Origin: Vibrio gazogenes
GTDB lineage: Bacteria; Pseudomonadota; Gammaproteobacteria; Enterobacterales; Vibrionaceae
DNA: 64,000 bases
Direction of reading: 5' to 3'
Assembly: GCF_002196515.1 (NCBI RefSeq)
Contig: NZ_CP018835.1
Span: 558,001 to 622,000, forward strand
Below the pieces are notes generated by a model that made no database searches, was not told the DNA's origin, and saw nothing but the letters and a program-made list of their open reading frames with translations. Positions 11,239 to 21,882 of this stretch are shown piece after piece (position 1 is the stretch's first letter; each line of letters starts with the position of its first letter). Both the position numbers and the translations under genes were made by a program.

Positions 11239-11378
11239 TTATTGCAGAATAACCTTAGAATGTCATTTCTATGCGGGTTATCCGGTTATACAAATAGATA
11301 AAATCTTCATCACTAAACATTCAATTGTAATTTGCTCCGGATTGCTGGATCTTCAGCATAAGCGACAGGACAATACCT

Positions 11379-12389
11379 ATGGCTACGATAAAAGACGTTG
11401 CCCGCTTGGCGGGAGTTTCAACAACAACTGTTTCACACGTAATTAACAAAACTCGATTTGTGGCAGAAACGACCCAAGAAAAAGTCATGGAAGCCGTGAA
11501 AACACTGAACTATGCACCAAGTGCTGTGGCGCGGAGTCTAAAGTGCAACTCTACGCGAACAATCGGCATGTTAGTCACTCAGTCTACTAACCCATTCTTT
11601 TCTGAAGTCATTGATGGTGTTGAAAGCTATTGTTATCGACAAGGCTACACGCTCATCTTGTGTAATACCGGTGGTTTATACGAAAAACAACGTGACTACA
11701 TCCGGATGCTGGCTGAAAAACGGGTCGATGGCATGTTAGTCATGTGTTCTGACCTGACTGCCGAGCTTCTGGAAATGCTAGAAGCCTATAGTGATATTCC
11801 GAAAGTCATTATGGACTGGGGCCCTGAAAGCTCACAAGCTGACAAAATCATCGATAATTCAGAAGAAGGTGGCTACCTTGCAACCAAGTATCTCATTGAT
11901 AAAGGTCACCGCGATATTGCTTGTTTAAGTGGACATTTATCAAAAGCTGCTTGTCAGGAACGGATCCAAGGGTTCTACAGAGCCATGGCAGAAGCAGGTT
12001 TGACCCCGAATGAGAACTGGATTCTGGAAGGTAACTTCGAATGCGATACCGCGGTCTTGGCTGCAGACAAGATTATTGCGATGGACGAACAGCCCACTGC
12101 CGTTTTTTGCTTCAACGATACAATGGCTTTAGGGCTGATAAGTCGCTTACAACAGAGAGGCATCAAGGTGCCTGAAGATATCTCGGTGATCGGTTACGAC
12201 AATATTGAGATCTCTGAATATTTTTCTCCGCCACTGACAACCATTCACCAACCAAAACGTCGGGTCGGGAAAAACGCTTTTGAAATCTTGTTAGAACGAA
12301 TCAAAAGTAAAGAACATGAACGCCGTACCTTTGAAATGCACCCTGAAATTGTGGAACGCAATACCGTTAAAGATTTAAATAAAAAATAA
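11379..12389 (+). CDS. purR: Purine repressor PurR (LacI family)
   Basis: LacI/GalR-family repressor that binds hypoxanthine or guanine and represses purine synthesis genes; 336 residues. The helix-turn-helix with hinge is at residues 1-55 ([25 protein letters not shown]..., then SAVARSLK). The periplasmic-binding-like effector domain follows, with [32 protein letters not shown] and TTIHQPK in PurR positions. The N-terminal 50 residues are nearly identical to E. coli PurR, so the operator sequence is probably conserved. purB in this window is a plausible target, although no clear PUR box was found upstream of it. tfoY follows as a separate unit. Confidence 0.95.
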   Translation: MATIKDVARLAGVSTTTVSHVINKTRFVAETTQEKVMEAVKTLNYAPSAVARSLKCNSTRTIGMLVTQSTNPFFSEVIDGVESYCYRQGYTLILCNTGGLYEKQRDYIRMLAEKRVDGMLVMCSDLTAELLEMLEAYSDIPKVIMDWGPESSQADKIIDNSEEGGYLATKYLIDKGHRDIACLSGHLSKAACQERIQGFYRAMAEAGLTPNENWILEGNFECDTAVLAADKIIAMDEQPTAVFCFNDTMALGLISRLQQRGIKVPEDISVIGYDNIEISEYFSPPLTTIHQPKRRVGKNAFEILLERIKSKEHERRTFEMHPEIVERNTVKDLNKK

Positions 12390-12406
12390 CACAAAATTAA
12401 CATCCC

Positions 12407-12431
12407 GTTGGAGGGTGGTCATTCCTCCAAC
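12407..12431 (+). terminator. Probable purR terminator
   Basis: GTTGGAGG pairs with CCTCCAAC across a 9-base loop and is followed by a pyrimidine-rich CACTTTCTTTCT. It sits 17 bases after the purR stop and before the tfoY promoter. Confidence 0.6.
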
Positions 12432-12444
12432 CACTTTCTTTCTA

Positions 12445-12473
12445 TTGATAACATTTATTAATTGGACTAGAAT
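12445..12473 (+). promoter_or_regulatory. Predicted sigma-70 promoter of the riboswitch-tfoY transcript
   Basis: TTGATA and TAGAAT are separated by 17 bases, which puts the transcript start near 12480, about 50 bases before the riboswitch core. Reading by eye only. Confidence 0.5.
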
Positions 12474-12530
12474 CACACATTGTGGAGTGATTATTAGGAT
12501 ATTCACTTCATAATTCCGTACTGGAAAAGT

Positions 12531-12620
12531 GTCACGCACAGGGCAAACCATCTGAAAAGATGGGACGCAAAGCCTCCGGCCTAAACCATTAAGATGATAG
12601 GTAGCGGGGTTACCGATGGC
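12531..12620 (+). ncRNA. Cyclic-di-GMP-I (GEMM-I) riboswitch upstream of tfoY
   Basis: The core matches the Vc2-type aptamer: CACGCACAGGGCAAACC, then a P1b hairpin CCATCT-GAAA-AGATGG with a GNRA tetraloop, then GGACGCAAAGCCTCCGGCC, CTAAACC, and the closing GGTAGCGGGGTTACCGATGG. The GAAA loop and its receptor region in the second helix are the features that stabilise ligand binding in this class. The second helix cap (ATTAAGATGATAGG) is shorter than I recall for Vc2. The aptamer sits about 125 bases before the tfoY ATG. A CGTCAA-TCAT-TTGACG hairpin at 12639-12654 could be part of the expression platform. V. cholerae has the same arrangement at tfoY. Confidence 0.95.
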
Positions 12621-12746
12621 AAAAATGCATTTCATGTTCGTCAATCATTTGACGTTCTGTTAACATATATTCTGCATTCTTTTGCTACATTCTCGGACCT
12701 GACTTTGGTGGCGTATTCATTTAAAAATACACCGAGACGTAAAAGC

Positions 12747-13337
12747 ATGGATAAACCAATTCTTAGAGATTCAATGCGGCTTTTTGAACAATTAGGCCGT
12801 GTCAAGTCACGCTCAATGTTTGGCGGATTTGGAATTTTCGTCAATGACATCATGTTCGCACTTGTCGTTCAAGATAAACTACATATACGGGCAGACAGTC
12901 ACTCACTGGAAACATTTAAAGCAAAAGGTTTTGAACCTTATGTGTATACAAAACGTGGGTTTCCTGTTGTAACGAAGTACTTTGCACTTCCCGCAGACTA
13001 TTGGAATGATGTAGATACAATTTTCAATATTGCGAAACAAGCCTATTTGAACGCAAAAAATGAAAAAACGACCCATGTCGAGACGAAACCACAACGATTG
13101 AAAGATCTGCCTAACCTTCGCTTAGCAACCGAACGGATGCTACGTAAAGCAGGGATTAATTCCGTTGAAGAGCTTCATCAGAAAGGTTCTCTCAGCGCAT
13201 ATAAAGCAATCATAAGCTCTCATCCTTCTACACAACCGCCATTAGAACTCCTATGGGCATTAGAAGGTGCAATTGAAGGAAAACACTGGTCCGTGATTTC
13301 TCAAGCAAGACGCGACGAGCTAGCTCGGCAAATTTAA
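12747..13337 (+). CDS. tfoY: TfoX-family regulator TfoY
   Basis: About 196 residues with an N-terminal TfoX domain ([31 protein letters not shown]) and a C-terminal helix-hairpin-like TfoX domain ([30 protein letters not shown]). TfoX-type proteins act with CRP-type control; in vibrios TfoX drives chitin-induced competence and type VI secretion, and TfoY drives motility and type VI secretion in response to low c-di-GMP. The c-di-GMP-I riboswitch just upstream identifies this paralogue as TfoY rather than TfoX. The ATG at 12747 is chosen because an in-frame extension to 12594 would run into the riboswitch. Confidence 0.93.
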   Translation: MDKPILRDSMRLFEQLGRVKSRSMFGGFGIFVNDIMFALVVQDKLHIRADSHSLETFKAKGFEPYVYTKRGFPVVTKYFALPADYWNDVDTIFNIAKQAYLNAKNEKTTHVETKPQRLKDLPNLRLATERMLRKAGINSVEELHQKGSLSAYKAIISSHPSTQPPLELLWALEGAIEGKHWSVISQARRDELARQI

Positions 13338-13411
13338 TTTGCTGAATAAGCTTTCTACTCTCGTATACATTTTCAACGTATACACCTCCTATTTGCTCGT
13401 CGAGCCAGAAC

Positions 13412-13440
13412 AAAAAAAGCACCATAATCGGTGCTTTTTT
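13412..13440. terminator. Bidirectional terminator tfoY/glgA
   Basis: AAAAAAGCACC pairs with GGTGCTTTTTT around ATAATC. A-run and T-run on the two sides let it serve tfoY and the convergent glgA. Confidence 0.88.
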
Positions 13441-13470
13441 ATTCAATCATGTTTCTCAATAAAATCAGCA

Positions 13471-14940
13471 TCAATGCGTGTGTGAGTAGCCCATCAGTGC
13501 GGCTTCATACATCCGAACATACTGCTGAGCAGAATCTTCCCAACGAAAATCTTGCTCCATCGCCCGTCGCTGTATCGCTAACTTTTTCTCTGGCTGTTGC
13601 AGATAGAGCAGCAGTGCACGTTGCATACAAATGAGTAATGCTTCCGGTGTCGGTTCAGTAAAACTGAACCCTGTCGCTTTATCGGGAAAGAGATCATAGT
13701 CAAAAACGGTATCTTTCAGCCCACCGACCTCTCGGACAATCGGTAATGTGCCATAAGCCATGCTGTAAATCTGGTTTAACCCACACGCTTCAAACTCAGA
13801 GGGCATCAAAAAGAAATCAGAGGCGGCTTCAACCAGATGAGCAAAACGATTACTGTAAGCATCAACAAATGCAAACTTTTGTGATGATGTTGCAGAGATC
13901 TGGTGTAGACGATTTGCTATCTCCGGCTCGCCTGTCCCGACAATCACCAATTGCACGTCATTTCGCAGGAATTGCTCCAGAATCGGTAACAAATAGTGAA
14001 ATCCTTTTTGATAGGTCAAACGACAAACCATCCCAAACACGGGGACATCCCGGGTTGGTAATAACAACTCTTCTTGTAACTGACGTTTACAGGTTGCTTT
14101 CCCTTCTTTTAAGGAGTCGGGCTCATTGGTGTAATTACGTGGAATATGACTGTCAATTCGAGGATCCCACTCCGAGTAATCACAGCCATTAATAATCCCG
14201 AACAGGTCTCTCTCTCGACGGACAAAATCATCGACTAATCCGTGGGCACCAAGTGGTGTCAGTAACTCAGCCGCATAGTGACGACTAACGGCATTAATCT
14301 TATCCGCATATGCGATACCGACTCTGAGCGCACTCACATAACCATGACCATATTGTAGAGCCGCCATACCACTTAAATGCAATTCAGGGATAATTTCTAA
14401 TTCATCATAAGAAAATACCCCTTTAAATAAAGCATTATGGATCGTCAAGATACTCTTCATCCGCTGAAAGTAAGGATCATCAGCATAACGTGTTTTTAAG
14501 AGGAAAGGGACAAACCCAGTATGCCAATCATTGGCATGAATGATATTAGGCTGAATACCCAATTTCGGTAAAACGTCCAATACCGCAGCAGAAAAAAATC
14601 CAAAGCGTTCCCCATTATCGGCATAGGCTCGATTATGTTCGGAATACAGCTCTGGGCGATCAAAATATTTATCACAGTCAATCAAGTAAATCTCGACACC
14701 GTCTCGGTCAAACTTACGAACTTGATAAGCCGTATGAGGCCAGTGAGACAATTCAGTCTCCAGAATCACAGCTGTATCAGCTTTGTCCGGTACGAGGCGA
14801 TAACCCGGCAACACAATTCTTACGCGATGTCCCAGGCTATTCAAAGCTGTCGGAAGCGCTTTTGCGACATCGGCCAAACCACCACTTTTTATAATCCCTT
14901 CAACTTCAGAAACGGTAAACCATACATCGATTTGTTCCAT
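13471..14940 (-). CDS. glgA: Glycogen synthase
   Basis: GT5-family ADP-glucose-dependent glycogen synthase, about 489 residues. The N-terminal ADP-glucose-binding motif KSGGLADVAKALP is at about residues 17-29, and the C-terminal Rossmann domain carries PSEFEACGLNQIYSMAYGTLPIVREVGGLKDTV. The ATG at 14940 lies one base after the glgC stop and is preferred to an upstream extension inside glgC. The protein begins only about eight residues before the first beta strand, so the N-terminus is compact. Only glgC and glgA are here; branching enzyme, debranching enzyme and phosphorylase must lie elsewhere. Confidence 0.95.
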   Translation of the reverse strand: MEQIDVWFTVSEVEGIIKSGGLADVAKALPTALNSLGHRVRIVLPGYRLVPDKADTAVILETELSHWPHTAYQVRKFDRDGVEIYLIDCDKYFDRPELYSEHNRAYADNGERFGFFSAAVLDVLPKLGIQPNIIHANDWHTGFVPFLLKTRYADDPYFQRMKSILTIHNALFKGVFSYDELEIIPELHLSGMAALQYGHGYVSALRVGIAYADKINAVSRHYAAELLTPLGAHGLVDDFVRRERDLFGIINGCDYSEWDPRIDSHIPRNYTNEPDSLKEGKATCKRQLQEELLLPTRDVPVFGMVCRLTYQKGFHYLLPILEQFLRNDVQLVIVGTGEPEIANRLHQISATSSQKFAFVDAYSNRFAHLVEAASDFFLMPSEFEACGLNQIYSMAYGTLPIVREVGGLKDTVFDYDLFPDKATGFSFTEPTPEALLICMQRALLLYLQQPEKKLAIQRRAMEQDFRWEDSAQQYVRMYEAALMGYSHTH

Positions 14941-14941
14941 G

Positions 14942-16159
14942 TCAGAATCCAACTTTCGTTCCTTTTGCAATCACAACAATTCCCCCTTCAGAAACATAGA
15001 ATCGTTTCCTGTCCAATTCTAAGTCTTCACCAATCACGGTGCCGGGTGCAATTTCAACATGCTTATCAATAATCGTCCGCTTAATAGTACAACCGGCACC
15101 AATCTTTCCATCACCTAAAATAACAGATTCACTGATATGAGAGCCAGCAGCAATATTACTCCGAAAACCAAGGATTGATTTAAAAATCGTCGCCCCTTGA
15201 ATGTAACTTCCCCCCGACACCAGACTATCCGTAATCTTAACGCGGCGATCATCTGCATCCACAAATGTCGCCGGGGGTAACGGTGGATAATAGGTATGGA
15301 GTGGCCAGCTCCGGTTGTACAGAGAAAATAGAGGGTCATTACTCAACAAGTCCATGTTGGCTGCCCAGTAAGAATCAATGGTTCCGACATCTCGCCAATA
15401 GGTTGCTTTTCTTTCACCTTTGATTTTATTTGTTGAGAAATCGTAAACGTAAACATGGCCTTCAGGGAAAAGTTTCGGAATGATATCTTTTCCGAAATCA
15501 TGGCTGGAGTGCTCATTGACTGCATCTTTCTTCAATTCATCACAAAGCACGTCTGCATCAAAAATATAGTTGCCCATCGAAATCAGCGCCCACTCCGGTT
15601 CTCCGGGAATCGGCTTAGGGTTGCTTGGCTTTTCTTCAAAACCGATCATTTTTCCGTCACGGTCAACTTCAATAACCCCAAACTGGGATGCCTCCTTGAT
15701 TGGCATTCGTAACGCAGAGACGGTCAGATGAGCTTCTGTTTGTTTGTGGAAATCCAGCATCTGACGAACATCCATTTTATAGATATGATCCGAGCCGAAT
15801 ATACAAACATAATCAGGTGAGGCAAGTTCGATGAAACGAACATTTTGATAAATGGCATCAGCGGTCCCTTCATACCAACGTCTTCCATCTCTCATCTGAG
15901 CAGGAATCACATCAATAAATCGATCCGTAATGCCAGAAACATTCCAACCTTTTTTCAAGTGAACATAAAGTGATTGGGACTTAAATTGGGTCAATACGTA
16001 AATACGCATCAAGTCTGCATTAACAAAGTTGTTCAGAGCAAAATCAATTAACCGATAGCTTCCTCCAAACGGAACTGCGGGTTTACTTCTGCCTTCAGTT
16101 AAAGGTCTCAGCCGAGATCCCTCACCACCAGCTAAGATCATACTCAATACACCAGCCAT
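14942..16159 (-). CDS. glgC: Glucose-1-phosphate adenylyltransferase
   Basis: Makes ADP-glucose from glucose-1-phosphate and ATP, the controlled step of bacterial glycogen synthesis; 405 residues. The nucleotidyltransferase motif GGEGSRLRPLTEGRSKPAVPFGG is at the N-terminus, followed by YEGTADAIYQN and FGSDHIYKMD. The C-terminal left-handed beta-helix (IQGATIFKSILGFRSNIAAGSHISESVILGDGKIGAGC) is typical. Translation of glgA is probably coupled to it because the two genes are one base apart. Confidence 0.96.
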   Translation of the reverse strand: MAGVLSMILAGGEGSRLRPLTEGRSKPAVPFGGSYRLIDFALNNFVNADLMRIYVLTQFKSQSLYVHLKKGWNVSGITDRFIDVIPAQMRDGRRWYEGTADAIYQNVRFIELASPDYVCIFGSDHIYKMDVRQMLDFHKQTEAHLTVSALRMPIKEASQFGVIEVDRDGKMIGFEEKPSNPKPIPGEPEWALISMGNYIFDADVLCDELKKDAVNEHSSHDFGKDIIPKLFPEGHVYVYDFSTNKIKGERKATYWRDVGTIDSYWAANMDLLSNDPLFSLYNRSWPLHTYYPPLPPATFVDADDRRVKITDSLVSGGSYIQGATIFKSILGFRSNIAAGSHISESVILGDGKIGAGCTIKRTIIDKHVEIAPGTVIGEDLELDRKRFYVSEGGIVVIAKGTKVGF

Positions 16160-16523
16160 GATTGAAACTCCATATTACCTTTTATAATCTGCTACAACCT
16201 AGTGCTATAGGTCGGTAGTTATTTTTAATCTCTTGAATGTCACAGAAAAATAATGCAACACGTTGTTTATAACGTTATCGGGATTATCACAGAATACAAA
16301 ATTGAAACATCAAACTAGTGAAGCACCTATCGGTTAGCGTCTTCAACTCCCAAGCCAGTTCACAGAAAGGAAAAAAAGTAAGAATATTATGAACATCATG
16401 CTACGGCCCCGAACAAAGGATTCGAATGAAATCATACGAACCCTCTCTACCGATCCCGCCGGAATATCCAAACGATACATAAGTAATCATATAAAAAAGG
16501 CAGCGATTTGCTGCCTTAGTTCA
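16160..16523. other. Intergenic region glgC-topA
   Basis: It must hold the glgC promoter (near 16160-16300, minus strand) and the topA terminator (16492-16518). In between lies an imperfect inverted repeat at 16418-16442, GGATTCGAATGA against TCATACGAACC with a two-base loop. No coding frame or RNA gene was recognised. Confidence 0.5.
16492..16518 (-). terminator. topA terminator
   Basis: On the minus strand AAGGCAGC-AAATC-GCTGCCTT is followed by a T-run. It starts a few bases after the topA stop. Confidence 0.85.
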
Positions 16524-19154
16524 TTATGATTTTGCTTTTTTTCTCTTATCTGTGACTTGCCACTGACCATCGACATACAGAACGGTCCAGCCGGTGGGTT
16601 TACCATCAACCTCCGTACGCACATAATGCTCTTTCGATTTACGGCTAAACCGAATGACGGCGGGTGCGCCATCAGGGTCATGAGTTGGCGCAGAAGCCAG
16701 ATACTTAAACTTATCGGGGATTCGCTCTTCAAAACGTACAAATTCTTCGACTAACGGTGCCCGGGTCTCTCTTGATTTCGGGAAATTACTGGCTGCCATA
16801 AACAGTCCGGAAGCCCCATCACGCAAGACAAAATAAGCATCTGATTTCTCACAAGGTAACTCTGGGAAATGAACGGGTTCTTCCTTCGGTGGGGCAACCT
16901 CACCATTTTTCAGAATTTTACGAGTGTTTTTACACGACTCATTGGTGCATCCCATATATTTGCCGAAACGACCATTTTTCAGCACCATATCAGCGCCACA
17001 TTTGTCACATTCGACAACCGGCCCATCATATCCCTTAACTTTAAACTCACCGTGTTCGACAATATAACCGTCACAATTGGGGTTATTACCACAGACATGT
17101 AATTTCCGCTTATCATCAATCAGATAAGCATCCATCGCAGTTTCACAAATAGGACAACGTTTTTTGGCTCGTAAGGCAGCGGTTTCAACATCCTCTTCAA
17201 GAACATTAATCACCCCATCCTCATCACCCAAATTAATCGTCGTCTTACAACGTTCTTTCGGTGGCAAAGCATATCCCGAACATCCGAGGAATACCCCAGT
17301 GGACGCGGTACGAATCCCCATCGGCCGAGAGCATGTCGGACACTCGATATCCGTCAAAACGATATGATTCGGCTTCATCCCACCATCTTCTTCCTGCTTC
17401 TCTGCTTGTTCCAGAGAAACAGAAAAATCGCTGAAGAAGTTATCAAGTACACCTTTCCATTTCACATGCCCTTCAGCAATCTGATCCAGCTTCTCTTCCA
17501 TTCGGGCAGTAAAATCATAGTTCATCAGGTCATTGAAACTATCATCTAAACGATCGGTGACAATCTCACCCATCTTTTCAGCGTAGAAACGCCGTTGCTC
17601 AATTTTTGCGTAGCCGCGATCCTGAATTGTGGAGATAATCGACGCATAAGTTGATGGACGACCAATCCCACGTTTTTCAAGCTCTTTTACAAGTGCGGCT
17701 TCCGTATATCTTGCGGGTGGTTTGGTAAAGTGTTGCTTCGGATCCAATGCCTCTAAAGAGAGCGTTTCACCGATTTGCACACCTGGCAGAATTTGATCTT
17801 CATTCTTACCCATTGGTCTCTGAACACGAGTCCAACCATCAAACTTCAGAATACGCCCCTTCGCTTTCAAGGTATATTCAGCAGCTTTCACACTAATTGT
17901 GGTCGAATCATAGCGTGCTGGCGTCATCTGACAAGCAACAAACTGGTTCCAGATTAATGTGTATAGTTTATGTGCGTCAGCCTCCATCCCGTCAAGTGAA
18001 TCAGCCAAAACATTGACATCTGAAGGACGAATCGCTTCATGGGCCTCTTGAGCGCCGGCTTTACTGCCATACACATTAGGACTGTCGGGTAAATATGCGT
18101 CTCCGAAGTTTGTCTGCACATAATCCCGGACAGCATCAACAGCTTCAGAACTCAGATTCGTCGAGTCCGTCCGCATATAAGTGATATAACCCGCCTCGTA
18201 CAAACGCTGCGCGAGCATCATGGTTTTCTTCACCCCATATCCCAGACGTGTACTTGCCGCTTGTTGCAATGTCGAGGTAATAAATGGGGCTGAAGGTTTG
18301 CTCGATGTGGGACGGTCTTCCCGCTTACACACCTCATATTGTGCAGACTCAAGTACGCGGACCGCTGTCGTTGCATCCTGCTCATTCAGTGGCTTAAATG
18401 CCACACCATCTTTCTGAGCGACGAGTAACCGCAAGGCTTTACCGTCAGGGGTTTGAGTATCCGCATGGATGTCCCAAAACTCTTCCGGCACAAATGCCTT
18501 AATTTCTCGCTCTTTTTCAACCAATAGCTTGACCGCCACGGACTGAACCCGACCAGCTGACAAGCCACGAGCAACTTTTTTCCACAACAGCGGAGAAACC
18601 ATGAACCCGACAACACGATCCATAAAACGGCGTGCTTGCTGGGCATTCACACCATCCATATTCAATTCACCGGGCTCATGGAAAGCCTGCTGAATCGCAT
18701 TCTTGGTGATCTCATTAAAGACAACGCGTTTATAGCGATCTTCTTCTCCACCGATAATCTCGCGTAGATGCCATGCGATTGCTTCCCCCTCTCGGTCCAA
18801 ATCCGTCGCGAGATAAACGCAGTCAGCATCTTTTGCTAACTTCTGGAGTTCAGAAACGACTTTTTCCTTGCCCGGCAGCACCTGATAATTTGCTTCCCAA
18901 CCATGGTAAGGATCAACCCCCATTTTTTTAATCAATGCATTGCGTTCTTTTTCTTTTTTTAAACGTTCTTTCTCTTCTGCACTTAAATGTTTCGTTGAAA
19001 CGGGTGCTGATTTTTTGGTTGAACTTGCTTGACCAGAGGTAGGAAGATCTCGGACATGACCGACACTAGACTTCACAATATAGTCTCGGCCAAGATATTT
19101 ATTAATCGTTTTAGCTTTGGCTGGAGACTCCACTATAACCAGTGATTTACCCAT
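16524..19154 (-). CDS. topA: DNA topoisomerase I
   Basis: Type IA topoisomerase that relaxes negative supercoils, 876 residues. The TOPRIM domain begins at the N-terminus ([17 protein letters not shown]) with the acidic [13 protein letters not shown], and the active-site tyrosine lies in [10 protein letters not shown]. Three Cys4 zinc ribbons follow (CPTC...C, CPIC...[15 protein letters not shown]...CTNESC), then basic C-terminal repeats. The ATG at 19154 ([10 protein letters not shown]) is the conserved start; a longer in-frame reading to 19253 has no support. The neighbour yciN is divergent, as in E. coli. Confidence 0.97.
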   Translation of the reverse strand: MGKSLVIVESPAKAKTINKYLGRDYIVKSSVGHVRDLPTSGQASSTKKSAPVSTKHLSAEEKERLKKEKERNALIKKMGVDPYHGWEANYQVLPGKEKVVSELQKLAKDADCVYLATDLDREGEAIAWHLREIIGGEEDRYKRVVFNEITKNAIQQAFHEPGELNMDGVNAQQARRFMDRVVGFMVSPLLWKKVARGLSAGRVQSVAVKLLVEKEREIKAFVPEEFWDIHADTQTPDGKALRLLVAQKDGVAFKPLNEQDATTAVRVLESAQYEVCKREDRPTSSKPSAPFITSTLQQAASTRLGYGVKKTMMLAQRLYEAGYITYMRTDSTNLSSEAVDAVRDYVQTNFGDAYLPDSPNVYGSKAGAQEAHEAIRPSDVNVLADSLDGMEADAHKLYTLIWNQFVACQMTPARYDSTTISVKAAEYTLKAKGRILKFDGWTRVQRPMGKNEDQILPGVQIGETLSLEALDPKQHFTKPPARYTEAALVKELEKRGIGRPSTYASIISTIQDRGYAKIEQRRFYAEKMGEIVTDRLDDSFNDLMNYDFTARMEEKLDQIAEGHVKWKGVLDNFFSDFSVSLEQAEKQEEDGGMKPNHIVLTDIECPTCSRPMGIRTASTGVFLGCSGYALPPKERCKTTINLGDEDGVINVLEEDVETAALRAKKRCPICETAMDAYLIDDKRKLHVCGNNPNCDGYIVEHGEFKVKGYDGPVVECDKCGADMVLKNGRFGKYMGCTNESCKNTRKILKNGEVAPPKEEPVHFPELPCEKSDAYFVLRDGASGLFMAASNFPKSRETRAPLVEEFVRFEERIPDKFKYLASAPTHDPDGAPAVIRFSRKSKEHYVRTEVDGKPTGWTVLYVDGQWQVTDKRKKAKS

Positions 19155-19588
19155 AATTGACTCAAATGTCCTTAATCCAAATGCGAACTTGGCCGCAATT
19201 ACACTCAAAATTAGACTTCTTTTTACTATCGAGCGAGATAACAAGAAGATCAACCTGTTTTTGCAAATTGATACTTAATTGCTCGACAATTGTCCGAATC
19301 GAATTTTAGCTTAGTCTAAAACTCAGATATACACTCAGGTAATCTCACTCAGGATACCGCTTTGCATGCTGGTACACTTTTTTAAACGGCTATCTCAAAC
19401 TGCCTGCGTATACTAAATGGACTCTCGACATCTCTCGAAAAAAATCCACCGTTCTATGGGATAAGTCACAGAATAAACCATGATAGCCCCCATCATTCTG
19501 GCTCCTGAACGATCGATTCCTCACAAAAACTGCATATCCAGAGCAATTTCGGTATAAAATGGGCCAACTTGGATGAAAGGAGGTACGA
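19155..19588. other. Divergent intergenic region topA-yciN
   Basis: 435 bases between the two divergent starts. It should hold the topA promoters, which respond to supercoiling in other bacteria, and the yciN promoter. No coding frame, RNA gene or strong palindrome was seen. The yciN start is set by AAAGGAGGT at 19576-19584. Confidence 0.4.
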
Positions 19589-19855
19589 ATGAACGATAAA
19601 AAAGCCATTTCCGCTTCAGATCTACTGATGATTGCCAATCAATTGATTCAGGAACATGAACATTACATTGAAGGGATGCGCGCAGACTCCGTTGAAGAAA
19701 AAGACGGTGTATTGGTATTCAAAGGTAACTATTTTCTCGATGAACAAGGCTTACCGACCACAAAAACAACCGCAGTATTTAATATGTTCAAATATTTAGC
19801 ACATCAGCTGTCTAAAGAATTTACGCTCCAAGGTGAAGCCAGCGCAACACGATAG
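19589..19855 (+). CDS. yciN: YciN-family protein (DUF2498)
   Basis: 88-residue cytoplasmic protein close to E. coli YciN, which is also beside topA. The shared block GVLVFKGNYFLDEQGLPTTKTTAVFNMFKYLAHQLS covers most of the C-terminal half. There is no signal peptide or membrane segment. A strong Shine-Dalgarno (AAAGGAGG) fixes the start. The function is unknown. Confidence 0.88.
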   Translation: MNDKKAISASDLLMIANQLIQEHEHYIEGMRADSVEEKDGVLVFKGNYFLDEQGLPTTKTTAVFNMFKYLAHQLSKEFTLQGEASATR

Positions 19856-19878
19856 AAACGCATTCATGTCATTAATTT

Positions 19879-19905
19879 ATGCCACTTACATCAGGTAAGC
19901 GGCAT
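19879..19905 (+). terminator. Possible yciN terminator
   Basis: GCCACTTAC and GTAAGCGGC pair with one mismatch around ATCAG and are followed by ATATTTT. The T-run is weak. Confidence 0.5.
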
Positions 19906-19949
19906 ATTTTGGTGTCCTGATGTGATTAACTGCGCTCTGTCATCCGTGA

Positions 19950-21245
19950 TTACACATCATGCGCACAACTTAAACCTTTCAAACGGTCAAAATAATCAGG
20001 AAAAGTCTTCGACGTACACCCCGGGTCATTAATCGTCACCGGAGTCTCACTCAAAGCAACCAGTGAAAAGCACATTGCCATACGATGGTCATCATAGGTG
20101 TCAATTGCCGCATGTTGCAAAACCACGGGGGGGGTAATCATGATATAGTCTTCCCCTTCTTCAACCTGAGCACCAACTTTGCGGAGTTCCGTGGCCATCG
20201 CGGTCAGACGATCCGTTTCTTTCACTCGCCAGTTATATACATTACGAATAGTCGTCGTACCTTCAGCAAACAATGCTGTGGTTGCGATCGTCATTGCTGC
20301 ATCAGGAATATGATTGAAATCCATATCGACAGCCTTTAACGTACCACGGTGTGCACAGATATAATCGTCTCCCCACTCGATGTTCGCACCCATTTGTTCT
20401 AGCGCATCGGCAAAGTGAATATCACCCTGAATACTGTTTTTACCGATCCCAGTGACTTTTACCGAGCCACCTTGAATTGCAGCAGCGGCGAGAAAATAAG
20501 AGGCTGACGAAGCATCGCCTTCAACGAGAAAATCACCGGGCGACACATAGGATTGACCGCCTTGGATGATAAATTCACGATAATCGTTATTGGTCACGGA
20601 AACACCAAATGCAGCCATAATGTGCAGCGTAATATCGATATAGGGTTTAGAAACTAATTCACCAACAATCTCAATCCGTGTTTCACTATCAGCCAATGGT
20701 GCTGACATAAGGAAGGCCGTTAAAAACTGGCTGGAAATAGACCCGTCAATGCGAATGGTTCCACCTTTCAGCCCCGTCCCCTGGATCCACAGTGGCGGAA
20801 AATTTTCATTCTCCAGATACTGGATATCTGCACCCGCCTGACGTAATGCATCAACCAAATGGCCAATCGGGCGCTCTTTCATACGGGGTTCACCGGTGAG
20901 TGTATAAGAGCCGATACCCAGACATAAGGCCGCAGCTAAAGGGCGCATTGCTGTACCGGCATTACCAAGAAACAGTTCCAGAACATCACGTTCAGATTGG
21001 AAGGCATGCCCAAGTCCATCCACTTCACAAACCGTTTTATCCTCGGAAAGGCGATAGGATACACCCAGTGATTTCAACGCATTCAACATATGACGGATGT
21101 CATCACTATCGAGCAGATTGGTCAGACGCGTTGTTCCTTTGGCTAAGGCAGCTAAAAGTAACGCTCGGTTGGATACACTTTTTGAACCGGGTAAATTGAT
21201 TTCACCCTGAATACTTTTGATCGGTTGTAATGTAAGGCTTTCCAT
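19950..21245 (-). CDS. aroA: 3-phosphoshikimate 1-carboxyvinyltransferase (EPSP synthase)
   Basis: Sixth step of the shikimate pathway, joining shikimate-3-phosphate and phosphoenolpyruvate; 431 residues. Visible signatures are [20 protein letters not shown] at about residue 19, [13 protein letters not shown] at about residue 93, and [19 protein letters not shown] near residue 340. It is class I-like. The gene stands alone here rather than behind serC as in enterics. Confidence 0.97.
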   Translation of the reverse strand: MESLTLQPIKSIQGEINLPGSKSVSNRALLLAALAKGTTRLTNLLDSDDIRHMLNALKSLGVSYRLSEDKTVCEVDGLGHAFQSERDVLELFLGNAGTAMRPLAAALCLGIGSYTLTGEPRMKERPIGHLVDALRQAGADIQYLENENFPPLWIQGTGLKGGTIRIDGSISSQFLTAFLMSAPLADSETRIEIVGELVSKPYIDITLHIMAAFGVSVTNNDYREFIIQGGQSYVSPGDFLVEGDASSASYFLAAAAIQGGSVKVTGIGKNSIQGDIHFADALEQMGANIEWGDDYICAHRGTLKAVDMDFNHIPDAAMTIATTALFAEGTTTIRNVYNWRVKETDRLTAMATELRKVGAQVEEGEDYIMITPPVVLQHAAIDTYDDHRMAMCFSLVALSETPVTINDPGCTSKTFPDYFDRLKGLSCAHDV

Positions 21246-21398
21246 CTAAAGATTGTTTTCCTTGCACCGCTCGTGTTTATTTTGATGAGCAGTGAAAATT
21301 TTTCGTATACTGAGACTATCGAAATTCCTGAGTGAAAACTAGTCTCAAAAACGTCAATTCCGTAGAAAAGGCACCTTGTTAGAACCAATCTTCTGCGC

Positions 21399-21854
21399 TT
21401 AATAGACTTTATCGACGCGAACGCCATCATCGAAGTAAAGAATACGAACCCGATCATTCTGAGTAAAAATCATGTTGGGATCGACTTCCTGAATCACATC
21501 GATATACCGTTTTCCTTCAACTTTGACCAATAGTTCAACCGCCTTATCCTCTCTTTGATAGGAGCGAGTTGCATGATGCCGGGCTATACTTCCGCCAGCA
21601 ATCGAACCCACAATCGTCGCCAGTGACTGACCATGTCCATCACCAAATTGATGACCGAGGATGCCACCAGCGACTGCACCAATGAAAGTTTGCCAGCCAT
21701 TGTCGCGGGCGTGAACAACTTCGGTCTGAGAAAAATAACGAACCGACTCAATCTGACCAAAAACAACTTGATTTACTGGACGCGCAACATTTCTTTCATA
21801 AGCAGCATTTGCAATCAGAGGAAAAACAAATAAGATCAGGATTAACAAGCGCAT
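21399..21854 (-). CDS. Glycine-zipper 2TM-domain envelope protein
   Basis: 151-residue exported protein of the SlyB/PcP-like glycine-zipper type. A signal peptide (MRLLILILFVFPLIANA) is followed by the zipper FIGAVAGGILGHQFGDGHGQSLATIVGSIAGGSIA at about residues 57-91. There is no lipobox cysteine, so it is probably periplasmic or outer-membrane inserted rather than a lipoprotein. The C-terminal domain (VELLVKVEGKRYIDVIQEVD) resembles that of SlyB. It is divergent from aat; its function is not known. Confidence 0.75.
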   Translation of the reverse strand: MRLLILILFVFPLIANAAYERNVARPVNQVVFGQIESVRYFSQTEVVHARDNGWQTFIGAVAGGILGHQFGDGHGQSLATIVGSIAGGSIARHHATRSYQREDKAVELLVKVEGKRYIDVIQEVDPNMIFTQNDRVRILYFDDGVRVDKVY

Positions 21855-21882
21855 AAATAGATCTCCGATGAACTGAATTGAT

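Noticed and set aside
12594..12746. N-terminal extension of TfoY by 51 residues
   Set aside because: It would start inside the riboswitch, and the extension has no similarity to TfoX-family N-termini.
16411..16450. tRNA-like GGTTCG...TTCGAATCC sequence on the minus strand between glgC and topA
   Set aside because: The TTCGAATCC resembles a T-arm, but no acceptor stem, D-arm or anticodon arm can be built around it.
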